A stretch of DNA of 64,000 nt, taken from contig NZ_CP129019.1 in the NCBI RefSeq assembly GCF_020524355.2, positions 3,844,001 through 3,908,000 on the forward strand, in the 5' to 3' direction. Made by a program: the position numbers and the translations under genes. Origin of the DNA: Mesobacillus subterraneus (GTDB lineage: Bacteria > Bacillota > Bacilli > Bacillales > Cytobacillaceae). Shown here in pieces: positions 9,277-18,290 of this stretch (the first letter of the stretch is position 1; each line of letters begins with the position of its first letter). Below the pieces are notes generated by a model that saw only the letters and a program-made list of their open reading frames with translations, was not told the origin of the DNA and made no database searches.

Positions 9277-10542
9277 TTACCTAACCAACCCATCGCCAAC
9301 CATCACATACTTGCGAGTAGTTAACGCTGGCAATCCCATTGGTCCTCTGGCATGCAGCTTCTGCGTCGAGATTCCAATTTCTGCACCAAATCCTAAAGCT
9401 CCTCCATCTGTGAATCTAGTGGATGCGTTATGATAGAGCGCTGCGGCATCTACAAGCTGCAGGAACTTCTTGGCGTTCTCTGCATTCTCAGTAATGATCG
9501 CTTCAGAGTGTTTGGTGCCGTACTGGTCGATGTGCTCGATCGCTTCATCGATATCGTTTACCACCTTAACAGCGATGTCCATGCTCAGGTATTCTTCGGA
9601 CCAGTCGGTTTCAGTTGCTGGTACTACGTTTGGAAGTGTGGCAGCTGCATCTTCGTCTCCATGGACAGTGATTCCGTTCTCCTGGAAAGCAGCAGCAAGC
9701 TTTTCATTGTTCTTCTCAAGCCACGCTTGATGAACGATGAGTGTTTCAGCTGCATTGCACACTGCCGGGCGGTCTGTTTTGGCATTGACCATGATGTTCA
9801 ATGCTTTTTCGGTATCCGCTTCTTCGTCGACATACAGATGGCAGTTGCCGACTCCAGTTTCTAGTACAGGAACCGTTGCGTTTTCCACGACTGCCTTGAT
9901 CAATGCTCCTCCTCCCCGTGGAATCAGGACATCGATGTGCTCTTTCATCGTGAACAGCTGCTGTGTTGCTTCGCGATCTGCTGTGGCGATGAACTGGATC
10001 GCTTCTTTTGGCACCTTTGTGTTTTCAAGTGCCTGGTGCATGATGTCGACGATGGCTTTGTTGGAGGATAGCGCAGAGGATCCGCCTTTTAGGATGATGG
10101 CGTTCCCGGATTTGAGTGCCAGGCCTGCTGCATCGACGGTCACATTCGGGCGCGCTTCGTAAATCATGCCGATGACTCCGAGCGGAACGCGGATTTCTTT
10201 TACATGGAGTCCGTTTTCCAAGGTCCAATCTGACAGGACGTCGCCGACTGGATCAGCATGCTCTGCCACCTGGCGAAGTCCTTGTGCAAAGTCTGCGATT
10301 CGTTCGCGCGAGAGTGCCAGGCGATCCATGAATGCAGCTTCGAAGCCTTTTTCCCTGCCGTTCTGCAGATCCTTTTCGTTCTCCGCTAAAATGGCTTCGT
10401 AATTATGGTCCAGTGCGTCAGCGAGAATCAGCAACGCCTCGTTTTTTTCCTCAGTGGAAAGGATGCCCAGCTGCTTCGCTGCCTTTTTCGCTGCAATGGC
10501 TTGTTCTTCTACTGTCGTTGGTTGAGTCATAGTCAATGTCAT
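9277..10542 (-). CDS. proA: Gamma-glutamyl phosphate reductase
   Basis: Second step of proline synthesis: reduces gamma-glutamyl phosphate with NADPH to glutamate semialdehyde in the cytoplasm. It is an aldehyde-dehydrogenase-fold protein of 421 residues, the usual length. Recognisable family segments include VIGMIYEARPNVTVDAAGLA, LKGGSSALSSN, the active-site Cys region RPAVCNAAETLIVH and RFTDGGALGFGAEIGIST near the end. ATG follows CAGGAGG by 7 nt. It lies 21 nt downstream of proB in one operon. GC content is higher here than in flanking accessory genes. Confidence 0.98.
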   Translation of the reverse strand: MTLTMTQPTTVEEQAIAAKKAAKQLGILSTEEKNEALLILADALDHNYEAILAENEKDLQNGREKGFEAAFMDRLALSRERIADFAQGLRQVAEHADPVGDVLSDWTLENGLHVKEIRVPLGVIGMIYEARPNVTVDAAGLALKSGNAIILKGGSSALSSNKAIVDIMHQALENTKVPKEAIQFIATADREATQQLFTMKEHIDVLIPRGGGALIKAVVENATVPVLETGVGNCHLYVDEEADTEKALNIMVNAKTDRPAVCNAAETLIVHQAWLEKNNEKLAAAFQENGITVHGDEDAAATLPNVVPATETDWSEEYLSMDIAVKVVNDIDEAIEHIDQYGTKHSEAIITENAENAKKFLQLVDAAALYHNASTRFTDGGALGFGAEIGISTQKLHARGPMGLPALTTRKYVMVGDGLVR

Positions 10543-10563
10543 TAAAACGCCTCCTGAAAAATT

Positions 10564-11688
10564 TTAGACTGATACCGGCAATGCAAAATCTCTTGAACAG
10601 ACAAATGTGCCTTGTTCGATTGCTTCTGTTCGTTCACAATCTTCTTCAATCAATGTTTCTTCCAATTTTCCGCTAGAATAATTGATTCGTCCGAGTCCGA
10701 TTTCTTCCCCGTTTTCATCCAGCACTCTGACGACGGCTCCTTCTCCGAACCTGCCTTTTACTTGAAGAATGTCAGATGGGAGGATATTTTTTCGATCCTC
10801 GATGATCGCTGTCCTGGAGTCAGGCCGAATGATGACTTCACCCTCAGGGCCGGAATGGAATGCAATCCATTGCTGGTTGTTGTCGAGGTTGAATCCTTCT
10901 GGATGCTGGTTGAAATACGTCCCTTTAGCTGTTCCGCTCACCGCTTTTACCAGGATGTCCTTGCTGTCGACCTTCCCTAAAAACGAATCGATACCGGATG
11001 CCATCGCAATTTTTACCGCGGAGATTTTCGATTTCATCCCGCCCGTGCCTACCGCGCTTCCGGAACCGCCAGCTGCTGCTTCGATTTCAGGAGTGATTTC
11101 ATGCACCTTATCCAGCAACTTAGCGTCTGGGTTGTTGTTCGGATTTTCATCATACAAGCCGTCGATGTCGGAAAGAATAATCAGCTGGTCTGCCTGAATC
11201 AACGCTGCGACCTTTGCTGACAATGTGTCATTGTCGCCAAAACGCAGACGGTCAACCGTGACCGTGTCATTTTCATTGATGATCGGGATGATTCCCCTCT
11301 CCAACAAAACGTTCAACGTATTTTTCATATTGTTGTAGCGATTTTCATTCGCGAAATCACTTCTCGTGATCAAGATTTGGGAAGCGACATACCCGTGAGA
11401 TAAAAACAGTTCTGAATAAGATTCCATTAACAGTCCCTGGCCGATTGAAGCGGCTGCCTGCTTTTCAGGCAATGAAGTCGGCCGCTGAATGCAGCCAAGC
11501 TTGCGATACCCCGCAGCCACGGCACCTGATGAAACAACGGCCGTTTCATAGCCAGCATCCTTCAAGGCCACAATCTGGTTCGCCAGGTTCTCGAGCTTCC
11601 TGCGGCTGATTTCCCCGTGCATACTCGTCAGCGAACTGCTGCCAATCTTAATTACAACTCTTTTTATCTTCTTGTCTTGCTCTAACAT
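10564..11688 (-). CDS. proB: Glutamate 5-kinase with PUA domain
   Basis: First and feedback-controlled step of proline synthesis: ATP-dependent phosphorylation of glutamate. The amino-acid kinase domain starts at VVIKIGSSSLT and contains INENDTV and GTGGMKSKISA; a PUA domain follows from about residue 280. 374 residues, normal for the long ProB form. ATG follows GAGGAGGT. No T-box antiterminator was recognised in the leader, so control by tRNA-Pro is not supported here. Confidence 0.98.
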   Translation of the reverse strand: MLEQDKKIKRVVIKIGSSSLTSMHGEISRRKLENLANQIVALKDAGYETAVVSSGAVAAGYRKLGCIQRPTSLPEKQAAASIGQGLLMESYSELFLSHGYVASQILITRSDFANENRYNNMKNTLNVLLERGIIPIINENDTVTVDRLRFGDNDTLSAKVAALIQADQLIILSDIDGLYDENPNNNPDAKLLDKVHEITPEIEAAAGGSGSAVGTGGMKSKISAVKIAMASGIDSFLGKVDSKDILVKAVSGTAKGTYFNQHPEGFNLDNNQQWIAFHSGPEGEVIIRPDSRTAIIEDRKNILPSDILQVKGRFGEGAVVRVLDENGEEIGLGRINYSSGKLEETLIEEDCERTEAIEQGTFVCSRDFALPVSV

Positions 11689-11701
11689 CTAATACCTCCT
11701 C

Positions 11702-12022
11702 GTGATTCCCTCTAACACATATGGAACAATCACTCATTCAAAAAGTGTTCGTATACCGTTCGTATTTGTCAACGATATTAATCGTAACATCCTCAGATTC
11801 AGTTTCAAGGGATATCCTGCCATTCGTGAGCATATGGCTGAGATAGCGAATGGAAGCGGTGCCATTTTGCAGATACTAGCGGTTAGGTAAGGCTGAGCGA
11901 TACTCAGCACTTCTGAAGAAGAAATTTGGGGATATATCAGGATTGATGATGGAAGTCCCAGAACTTCCGGAAAGAAAGCCGAACCGGCCGATGTCATTCA
12001 ATCAAAAATGCAGGATGGATAA
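11702..12022 (+). pseudogene. Possible decayed open frame between proB and the SDR gene
   Basis: One plus-strand frame reads like protein (for example RFSFKGYPAIREHMAEIANG and EEEIWGYIRIDDGSPRTSG) but is crossed by two stops near 11888-11894. It has no good ribosome site and I do not recognise the family. An overlapping minus-strand frame of 87 codons is less protein-like. It may be a gene remnant or plain intergenic DNA. Confidence 0.2.
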
Positions 12023-12092
12023 ATCAAACAAATCCATTTCTGCTGTATAAACCTTGCATTTTCTTAAAGCAAAGCTTATTATATGCTTAAGT

Positions 12093-12120
12093 TCTTAAAC
12101 GTTTAAACTTTTAAACATAG
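12093..12120. promoter_or_regulatory. Triple TTTAAAC-type motif, candidate operator
   Basis: Three overlapping or adjacent copies of TTAAAC, including the palindrome GTTTAAAC, lie 20-45 nt before the SDR start. The co-transcribed ArsR-family protein is the obvious candidate to bind here. Confidence 0.4.
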
Positions 12121-12139
12121 ACATAGGGGGTTTTATATA

Positions 12140-12907
12140 ATGAACAAAACAGCTTTGATTACGGGAGCATCTGCTGGCTTAGGATATGAGTTTGCCGTCC
12201 AGTTTGCAGAGGATGGATATGATTTGGTCTTAGTGGCCTGAAACAAGACTAAAATGGAAGAAATCAAAAACCGTTATCCCAATTTAACCATTACAGTGGT
12301 TACCAAGGATTTAAGCAAGCCGGAGGCAGCAAGGGAAGTATATGAGGAAGTGAAAGCCGCGGGAATCAAAATCGATACTTTAGTGAATAATGCCGGGTTT
12401 GGACTGATGGGCAAATTTGAAGATCTCGACATAGCAAAGCAATCAGAAATGATCAGCTTGAACATTACAGCTCTTACCGAGTTGACGCATTACTTTCTGC
12501 CGGAACTGAAGGAAAACTCCAATAAAGCAAGAATCCTGAATGTTGCCAGCACCGCTGCATTCCAGCCTGGACCTATGATGGCCGTATACTATGCGACAAA
12601 AGCCTATGTGTTATCATTTTCCGAAGCTCTTGCAGAAGAGCTCGCCGGCACGAATGTGACAGTCACGACACTGTGCCCGGGAGCGACAAATACGAATTTT
12701 GCATCCGTGGCAAATGTTGAAAAAACGAAGATGTTCAGCGGAGCCATGTCCTCACAAGAGGTTGCAAAACAAGGTTATCAGGCATTAATGGCCGGAAAGC
12801 GTGTCATCATTACCGGCAGTACAAATAAAATTGGAGCATATGCAGCGAAATTCCTCCCTAGAAGCCTGGCTGCAAAAATCGCTAAATATGTTGCGAAAGA
12901 AGCCTAA
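12140..12907 (+). pseudogene. Short-chain dehydrogenase with an in-frame TGA
   Basis: A classical SDR of about 255 codons. The cofactor motif GASAGLG is at residues 9-15, the NNAG motif lies around residue 90, the catalytic Ser in VAST, and the YxxxK pair in YYATK. Codon 34 is TGA (12239-12241) where SDRs of this type have Arg (VARN); a single C-to-T change in CGA would explain it. Restart at ATG 12254 would lose the nucleotide-binding motif, so the product is expected to be inactive. It starts 9 nt after AGGGGG and is followed 45 nt later by an ArsR-type gene, forming one unit. Confidence 0.85.
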
Positions 12908-12952
12908 CTGCCTTTTAATAAAAAATAATGATTCAACAAAGGAGAGCATTCA

Positions 12953-13255
12953 ATGGGGGAAAAAGCAATCGATGTTTTTCGTTCGTGCATACCGCTTTTC
13001 ACAGCATTAAGTGATCCTGCCAGACAAGATATCATCCTATTATTAGCCGACAAAGAGCCTTTAAGCGTCAATGAGATAACAGAGCATTCAACCTTATCGC
13101 GCCCGGCAATCTCTCATCATCTGAAAATCCTTCGAGAACATCATCTGGTGAAAATCGAACAAAAGGGCACGCAGCGGTATTACTCACTCTCACTGGATCA
13201 CTCAGTAGAAATATTAAAAAAGCTGATTTATACCGTGGAAAATGAATGTCTATAA
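12953..13255 (+). CDS. ArsR-family winged-helix regulator
   Basis: A 100-residue winged-helix repressor. The recognition helix region reads TLSRPAISHHLKILREHHLV around residues 43-62 and the wing follows (QKGTQRYYSLS). No Cys pair typical of metal sensors is present, so it is probably not a metal sensor. ATG has AAAGGAG 9 nt upstream. It sits directly after the SDR gene; such SDR/ArsR pairs are usually autoregulated, and a repeated motif before the SDR gene may be its operator. Confidence 0.9.
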   Translation: MGEKAIDVFRSCIPLFTALSDPARQDIILLLADKEPLSVNEITEHSTLSRPAISHHLKILREHHLVKIEQKGTQRYYSLSLDHSVEILKKLIYTVENECL

Positions 13256-13261
13256 TACACC

Positions 13262-13294
13262 TAAGCTGGGGATTAATCTCCGGCTTTTTTTCGT
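13262..13294 (+). terminator. Terminator of the SDR-ArsR unit
   Basis: Hairpin AGCTGGGGAT/ATCTCCGGCT with a small loop and a run of seven T. Confidence 0.85.
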
Positions 13295-13652
13295 GTTTAT
13301 TCGGGTTCTCTTGTGATCGCTTATCGTTCCCATCCATTTTTTGAGTACAGCAGCCAAAAAAGTTCCCCTGCCCTGCATCATTTCACGTAATTTCCGGGTC
13401 CACTAGCTCCCTCCTCATTCTAAAGATGAATTCACTTTATAAACATATTAGAACTTCCATCCTTCACTGAAGATGCATTTCAGAAATCATCTATAACCCC
13501 ATCAGCACACTATAAACACGATAAAGTTTAGGATTGCCCTCCACTGTTGCAAAATAGAAAAATTATCCTTACAAAACCTTAACATTCTATTTACAATGCC
13601 TCTGTATACTTAATTTAATAGGTCGATAGTATCATAATTGGAGGTAATCATT
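13295..13652. other. Intergenic stretch, no gene seen
   Basis: About 350 bases with no supported reading frame. The 3' part must hold the promoter of the chemotaxis receptor gene. Confidence 0.5.
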
Positions 13653-15342
13653 TTGAAGTTTACAACGAGGCTTTCATCTTTCACCCTTGGCACTCGCCTG
13701 CTGCTCTTGTTCATCTCTTTGCTGATGGTTTCGGTTGTCACTGTGGGTGTCAGCTCATATATGAAAGCGAGAAATATGGCTGTTGAAACGATCGAGCACC
13801 GTCTTGAAAGAGAAGCGGAATTAATAGGATACATAGCCGAGAATTTAAAATTCGTCTACGTCAGTGACGATGATTATTTCAGACAGCAGCTGGAGGCCAA
13901 TGTCCGCTCACAGCAGGATAAGCTTAAGGATGAAGGTATTGCTTCTGAATTCTTCTATATCAGCGAAGGAAAAGCTTCTCCCTTCAACGTAAGCAAAAAC
14001 TCTAAGTATAACTTTTCTGACAACCAGATCAAATCCATCCAACAGTCCAAGAACGGAGTGACCCATTTCGAATTCAATGGTCAGGACTATACGATGGCAT
14101 TCAATGAAATGAAAGAAATCGACGGAATTTATGTCATCGTGATTCCGACCAGTACATATATGGGGCCTGTTAATGAAATGGCCTCCTTTACACTCGTTGT
14201 CATCTTAATCAGTCTATTAGCTTCGACGATGTTGATCAGCTTGTTCGTTAAAAAACTGACGAAGCCATTGAATGAGCTTAGAAACACAATGAAAAAGGTA
14301 CGTGATGGACATCTGCAAGGTGCTCCCTGACATACATACCTCTATTCCGGAAATCAACTCACTGCAAAAAAGCTACAACAGCATGATTGAGCAGATGGTG
14401 AAAATGGTCACCGAACTGACGGCAACAACAAAAGAATTAGGATATACCGGAAATGAATTGAAGGATTCTTCTCAAAGCTCACTGGCAAGCAGTCAGCAGC
14501 TTGTCGCTGCAATCCATCTTGTCAAAACGGGAGCACAACAAACCGCGGCCAGCTCTGAGACAAGCGTTCGAAGCTTTATAGATATGAGGGATATGATTGA
14601 AGCCATGGTAACGAATATGGACAGTGTGTTCAGCAGTTCGGCCACAATGAACGCATCAGCACGGAATGGAGAAGAAACACTGGGGAAATTAATCTCAATG
14701 ATTCACTCTTTTGAGACCGACTTCAAACAATTAGCCAGTACAGTCCATCAGGTTAAAGACTATTCCCATTCGATTACCAAGCTTGTTGGCATGGTAAAAG
14801 CGATTGCCGACCAGACAAAGCTGCTCGCACTCAATGCCTCGATTGAAGCAGCACGCGCCGGGGAAGCTGGCAAAGGCTTTGCTGTTGTCGCTAATGAAGT
14901 CGGCACCCTCGCCGAACAATCGGCGAAAACGGCTGAGGAAATAACCCGGGCCATCGGTAAAATGGAGAAAATCACAATCGGAGCAACAGCGGAATTTGAT
15001 GAGATGCACACGAAAATTAACACAAATCTATCAATGGCCAGCAGCTCACAAACTTCCTTCGATGAACTGATGAATGGGATTTCCGCCGTAAGCACCAAGC
15101 TCCACTCTATGCAAGGAGAATTGGAAAACCTTGAAAACACACTGCCGCAATTAGCTGAAGGAGCCGATAGCTTCTTATCTGTTTCACAGGAAACCCTGGC
15201 AAGTGCAGAAGAAATGCTCTTGGCAAGCGAGGTCCAGGTCGAACGGATGGAAGCCACAGATGCAATCGGTATGAAGTTAAATAGCCTCGCCGAGTCATTA
15301 TCCAAGATTACCAGCCAGTTCCGTCTTGAAGGTAAAGCCTGA
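13653..15342 (+). pseudogene. Methyl-accepting chemotaxis receptor, broken in the HAMP domain
   Basis: TTG start 8 nt after GGAGG; an N-terminal membrane segment (residues 12-34), an extracellular sensing region to about 175, a second membrane segment, a HAMP domain and a long cytoplasmic signalling domain with the hairpin region [20 protein letters not shown]. The frame runs into TGA at 14328-14330 and continues one frame over. Removing one C from the CCC at about 14325-14327 would restore a plausible HAMP sequence. It would sense an unknown ligand and signal to CheA. The 346-codon downstream frame alone would be a soluble signalling domain. The shift could be a slippage mutation or a sequencing error. 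Confidence 0.85.
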
Positions 15343-15364
15343 TCTACAGTGATCAGGCTTTTCT
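15335..15364 (+). terminator. Terminator of the chemotaxis receptor gene
   Basis: Perfect 10-bp stem AAGCCTGATC/GATCAGGCTT with a 6-nt loop and T-rich tail. The stem overlaps the stop codon of the gene. Confidence 0.85.
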
Positions 15365-15400
15365 TGATGAATATGCATGTATTTGTCCAGTAGAAGAGCC

Positions 15401-15445
15401 CTATCGGACAATCGGATGGCTGAAGACACAAAATGTGTCCGATAG
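15401..15445. repeat. Inverted repeat CTATCGGACA / TGTCCGATAG
   Basis: Perfect 10-bp arms separated by 25 bp in the space between the receptor gene and the small ORF. No T-run. Role unknown. Confidence 0.4.
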
Positions 15446-15586
15446 AATTCTGCTATTGCCCGCATCGACATCTAAACCAGGACTGGACCCTGCAGTTTTA
15501 AAAAAGTCTTAATAAATCACCTGCACCTTCTTAATATCCTCCATTTATTCTAGTATTAATGTTTTAATCTAAAGGAGGATTCACGA

Positions 15587-15763
15587 ATGCAAAGCAATCT
15601 TTCTACAGAAGAACAAGCGAAATTAAAACATTTGAAGTTACAATTAATGAATGCCCAAAACCAAGACGAGCGCCATTCCATTCTGAAAGCTATCGAACAA
15701 TTGCTCAACAAAGCGAAGTATCGGAACAGATTCATGTCGACATTAAAGGATAACCAGAATTGA
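15587..15763 (+). CDS. Small Gln/Lys-rich helical protein, 58 residues
   Basis: ATG follows AAAGGAGG by 7 nt, one of the strongest ribosome sites in the window, and the frame closes at 15763 with a terminator 20 nt later. The product is soluble, highly charged and probably alpha-helical throughout (from TEEQAKLKHLKLQ to KAIEQLLNKAKYR). I do not recognise the family. Its isolated unit with its own signals argues it is real. A small regulator or spore-related protein is possible, but nothing in the sequence fixes this. Confidence 0.65.
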   Translation: MQSNLSTEEQAKLKHLKLQLMNAQNQDERHSILKAIEQLLNKAKYRNRFMSTLKDNQN

Positions 15764-15781
15764 GTACAGTTTTTTTGGGGA

Positions 15782-15813
15782 GGGACACAAGAACGATTCT
15801 TGCGTCCCTTTCT
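15782..15813 (+). terminator. Terminator of the 58-residue ORF
   Basis: 12-bp stem starting GGGACACAAGAA with one mismatch, a 3-nt loop and a short T-rich tail. It may also act on the convergent gene at 15928. Confidence 0.75.
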
Positions 15814-15927
15814 GTTATCGAACTAAAAGAATTACGGATTATGTTCTCCTTAATGCTCCGACTATATTTTTTATTCCGGTTACCGATAATGGAAGATGAA
15901 CCGTCCCTATACTCCTCTTGTTTTCCA

Positions 15928-16482
15928 TCATCCAACTCTGCTTGTGGTTTTATCTTTTTTCGGCCAAATGAAGTAGCTTGTTGTTATCGCTGTATCTATG
16001 ACGAGTACAAGACCCCATACTTTTAAAACAGAGAAAAGGCTCTCAGTCTTTGAAGGATCATTGATTAGGAAAATAATCAGTCCAAGCATGCTGCCGCCAA
16101 TAAGAAACGCAGCATAGTGGCGGAGGAGGTTTTTCCCTTCGTTCCGTGAAAATTCCATTCCGCTCAAGCGTTCAGGCTTTTCTCCTGTTCTTAAAATATA
16201 ATATCGGAAACGTGAATCCGCCCAGTCGATCATGCTTTTTCCATAGGCAAGCGAAACACCTATATAAATGGCCGCAATTCCATGAGCGATGGTTGCCGTC
16301 GCACCGCGGTACAAATCATAACTTGTCAGAGCCAATAGCAACAGATCGACCACTGGTGTTAGAGCAAAGAAAAGGATACTAAGCGTATTTTTATTAAAAA
16401 TATACCGAGTGACAAGTCCCAGTATAATGACAATCCAAAACGCGATTTCACAGGCAACAATCATCCATGCAATATAATTCAA
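15928..16482 (-). CDS. YmcC-like integral membrane protein
   Basis: 184 residues with about five hydrophobic segments (residues 5-25, 33-52, 63-80, 122-140, 153-172) and a conserved-looking central loop WADSRFRYYI. It resembles the Bacillus YmcC family of unknown function as I remember it. TTG start 7 nt after AAGGGGG. It is divergent from a TetR-type regulator, and an 11-bp perfect inverted repeat overlaps its ribosome-site region, so repression by that regulator is the simplest reading. Confidence 0.75.
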   Translation of the reverse strand: MNYIAWMIVACEIAFWIVIILGLVTRYIFNKNTLSILFFALTPVVDLLLLALTSYDLYRGATATIAHGIAAIYIGVSLAYGKSMIDWADSRFRYYILRTGEKPERLSGMEFSRNEGKNLLRHYAAFLIGGSMLGLIIFLINDPSKTESLFSVLKVWGLVLVIDTAITTSYFIWPKKDKTTSRVG

Positions 16483-16493
16483 TTGAATTCCCC

Positions 16494-16519
16494 CTTTTTA
16501 ATACGTTTGTATTAAAAAG
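16494..16519. promoter_or_regulatory. TetR-type operator in the divergent promoter
   Basis: Perfect inverted repeat CTTTTTAATAC-GTTT-GTATTAAAAAG. A related half site GTATTAAA recurs at 16549-16556. It lies between the YmcC-like gene and the TetR gene. Confidence 0.7.
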
Positions 16520-16568
16520 ATAACACAAAATGTTTAAATAGCACAACTGTATTAAATAAACTTTTTTA

Positions 16569-16577
16569 TGTTAAAAT
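16569..16577 (+). promoter_or_regulatory. Extended -10 of the TetR gene, suggesting a leaderless mRNA
   Basis: TG-T-TAAAAT ends 6 nt before the ATG at 16584, so transcription should start at or next to the A of the start codon. No Shine-Dalgarno sequence is present in the gap. Confidence 0.55.
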
Positions 16578-16583
16578 AAGAAC

Positions 16584-17177
16584 ATGCCAAAACATGTTGA
16601 CCACGAAGAAAGAAGACAAACTATTGCAAGTGCCACCTGGAAAGTGATTGCTGAGAAGGGTGCGGAAGCAGCAACAGTCCGAACCATTGCAGAGGCTGCA
16701 GGATTATCACTGGGTGCACTACGTTACTATTTCAAAACCCAGGATGAATTAATCGGATTCACATTGGAACTCGTGAAGGAGCGAGTTCAGCAAAGGATTC
16801 AGCGGATTCTTGAACAGCAGCTTCCCCCCGCAGAATCAACCCTGCGCATTCTGTTGGAAATGATTCCTCATAACGAGGAAACATATCAGGAAATGTCCGT
16901 TTGGTTCCAATTCATGAACGGAGTTAGGCAGCGGATATTCTCCCCGGAATCCGATGATATGCTGCAAGGGATCACCCTCATGATGACGCAATTGGAGCAA
17001 CATGACCTTCTTAAAAACGAGCTGGATATGGAGGTGGAGATTGAACGATTACGGGCTGTGGTCGATGGACTAGCCCTTCATGCCATGATTTCTCCAGAAA
17101 AGTACACAGAGGAAAAATTGATACGGATCTTGAAGACGCACCTCAATGAAATCTTTGCCGCGAGTGAAAAGGACTAA
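16584..17177 (+). CDS. TetR-family regulator, BetI/PksA-like
   Basis: 197 residues; the N-terminal helix-turn-helix covers about residues 12-55 (TVRTIAEAAGLSLGALRYYF), and the C-terminal ligand domain is of the BetI/PksA sort. The start MPKHVDHEERR fits the family well although there is no ribosome site; an extended -10 six bases upstream implies a leaderless transcript. It is divergent from the YmcC-like membrane protein gene and most likely controls it and itself through the inverted repeat between them. Ligand unknown. Confidence 0.9.
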   Translation: MPKHVDHEERRQTIASATWKVIAEKGAEAATVRTIAEAAGLSLGALRYYFKTQDELIGFTLELVKERVQQRIQRILEQQLPPAESTLRILLEMIPHNEETYQEMSVWFQFMNGVRQRIFSPESDDMLQGITLMMTQLEQHDLLKNELDMEVEIERLRAVVDGLALHAMISPEKYTEEKLIRILKTHLNEIFAASEKD

Positions 17178-17183
17178 CTCAAT

Positions 17184-17232
17184 AAAAAAAGGAACCAATC
17201 AGAGCCTTCTGCCTGATTGGTTCCTTTGTTTC
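17184..17232. terminator. Bidirectional terminator between TetR and the SurA-like gene
   Basis: Perfect 12-bp stem GGAACCAATCAG/CTGATTGGTTCC with T-rich tails on both strands, serving two convergent genes. Confidence 0.92.
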
Positions 17233-17247
17233 TTGTGAGGATCATCC

Positions 17248-17946
17248 CTATGCCTCGATGATCTTAATTTTATCTTCATTCTCTTTGCGGAGATCTTCAA
17301 TCAACTTGCTGATTTTTTCATTTTCTTTTTCAGAGATAACCTGCTGCTCGAGTTGTGGCTTGATCTTTTCTAATTCTTCGGGCTCTTGTTCTTGGACTTT
17401 AGCTAGCTCTTTATATTGATCATAACTAGCCTGGATTTCTTCATCGGTTACTTCTACTTTGCCAATCTTGCTGTCCAGATATTTATTGACTGTCAGTTGC
17501 TTTTTCAGCTGGCTCTTGAGCTCTTTCACGGTTATTTCGTTCTTTTTCAATGCTTCTTCAAACTGTTTTTCATCTTTGAAGTTGGTTTTGATCTTTTCCA
17601 GCTCTGCATCGATTTCTTTTTCTTCAATCGAGATGCCGTCCTTCTCAGCTATCTGGAGAAGCAGCTCGGCATTGATCATTTGATCCAGGACCGACTTTTC
17701 GAGTTCTTTCTTCATCTTGCTGTCCATCTGATCTTCCGGCATGCCCTGTTGTTCATAAGTTGCCTTCATGCCCTCCAGCTCTCTCTCATATTGCTGCTTG
17801 GAAATGCCTTCCCCATCTACTGTCGCAACCAAATCCTCTTTATTTTCTTTCTCAGTATTCCCTTTTGAGCTATCATTGCTGCATGCGCCCAGCACAAGAA
17901 CGGCAATGCTCAAAATGAAAATGCCTGTTAAAATACGCTTCATCAT
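17248..17946 (-). CDS. SurA N-terminal-like lipoprotein chaperone
   Basis: Lipoprotein with the lipobox VLGAC, so anchored outside the membrane. The mature part is highly charged and helical and matches the SurA/PrsA N-terminal chaperone domain (VATVDGEGISKQQYERELEG, then SVLDQMINAELLLQIAEKDG). The PPIase parvulin domain of PrsA is absent: after the N-lobe the sequence goes straight into C-terminal helices. It likely assists folding or quality control of exported proteins. The longest frame begins at a GTG that lies inside the ribosome site AAGGGGAG; the real start is ATG 17946 or 17943. Confidence 0.88.
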   Translation of the reverse strand: MMKRILTGIFILSIAVLVLGACSNDSSKGNTEKENKEDLVATVDGEGISKQQYERELEGMKATYEQQGMPEDQMDSKMKKELEKSVLDQMINAELLLQIAEKDGISIEEKEIDAELEKIKTNFKDEKQFEEALKKNEITVKELKSQLKKQLTVNKYLDSKIGKVEVTDEEIQASYDQYKELAKVQEQEPEELEKIKPQLEQQVISEKENEKISKLIEDLRKENEDKIKIIEA

Positions 17947-17964
17947 CAGAAACTCCCCTTTCAC

Positions 17965-18134
17965 ATAACTTGTCCGTCATATTATCACATTACTCGAAAT
18001 AAAATGGAAGTTTTAAATAAATTGTTATCAGATTGAAATATATTTGGTACGCGAAATTCAATCACAAAAAACTATATTATCCAATCCGACACTAATGGAA
18101 AAAAAGAAGCACAGGGAACGTCCCCGCACTTCAT
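17965..18134. other. Intergenic stretch with an imperfect GTCCC hairpin
   Basis: Contains GAAGCACAGGGAACGTCCCC at about 18106-18125, an imperfect hairpin of a kind that also appears near 19330, 20430, 31250 and 32565. No gene seen. Confidence 0.35.
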
Positions 18135-18290
18135 TCAAGAGAAAACCTTCTCTATATCAACGATGAACTTGTTGATAATAGTTGATTTTATAGAGCCTTT
18201 ATCTTTGGCTACGTCATGCAGTTTGAATTTGTTATTTTCATCTAACACAATGCCCTCAGCGCTTCTACATGCAGAATGGGTTATCAGAAT
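18135..18290 (-). pseudogene. Orphan C-terminal protein fragment
   Basis: A minus-strand frame of 51 codons with no start codon or ribosome site ends in TGA at 18135-18137. The translation reads like the end of a real protein (SAEGIVLDENNKFKLHDVAK, then INKFIVDIEKVFS). It begins immediately after the stop of the GNAT gene. It is probably the 3' remnant of a deleted gene. Family not recognised. Confidence 0.45.

Noticed and set aside
9430..10402. Several long antisense frames inside proA
   Set aside because: Shadows of a GC-rich conserved gene; no start signals.
11734..11997. 87-codon minus-strand frame upstream of proB
   Set aside because: No ribosome site and less protein-like than the opposite strand; not supported as a gene.
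11689..12139. T-box leader for proBA
   Set aside because: A TGGCACC on the minus strand near 11862 recalls a T-box core, but the surrounding consensus, the specifier loop and a terminator/antiterminator pair are missing.
12239..12241. TGA in the SDR gene as selenocysteine
   Set aside because: Relatives have Arg, not Cys, at this position and no SECIS-like stem follows the codon.
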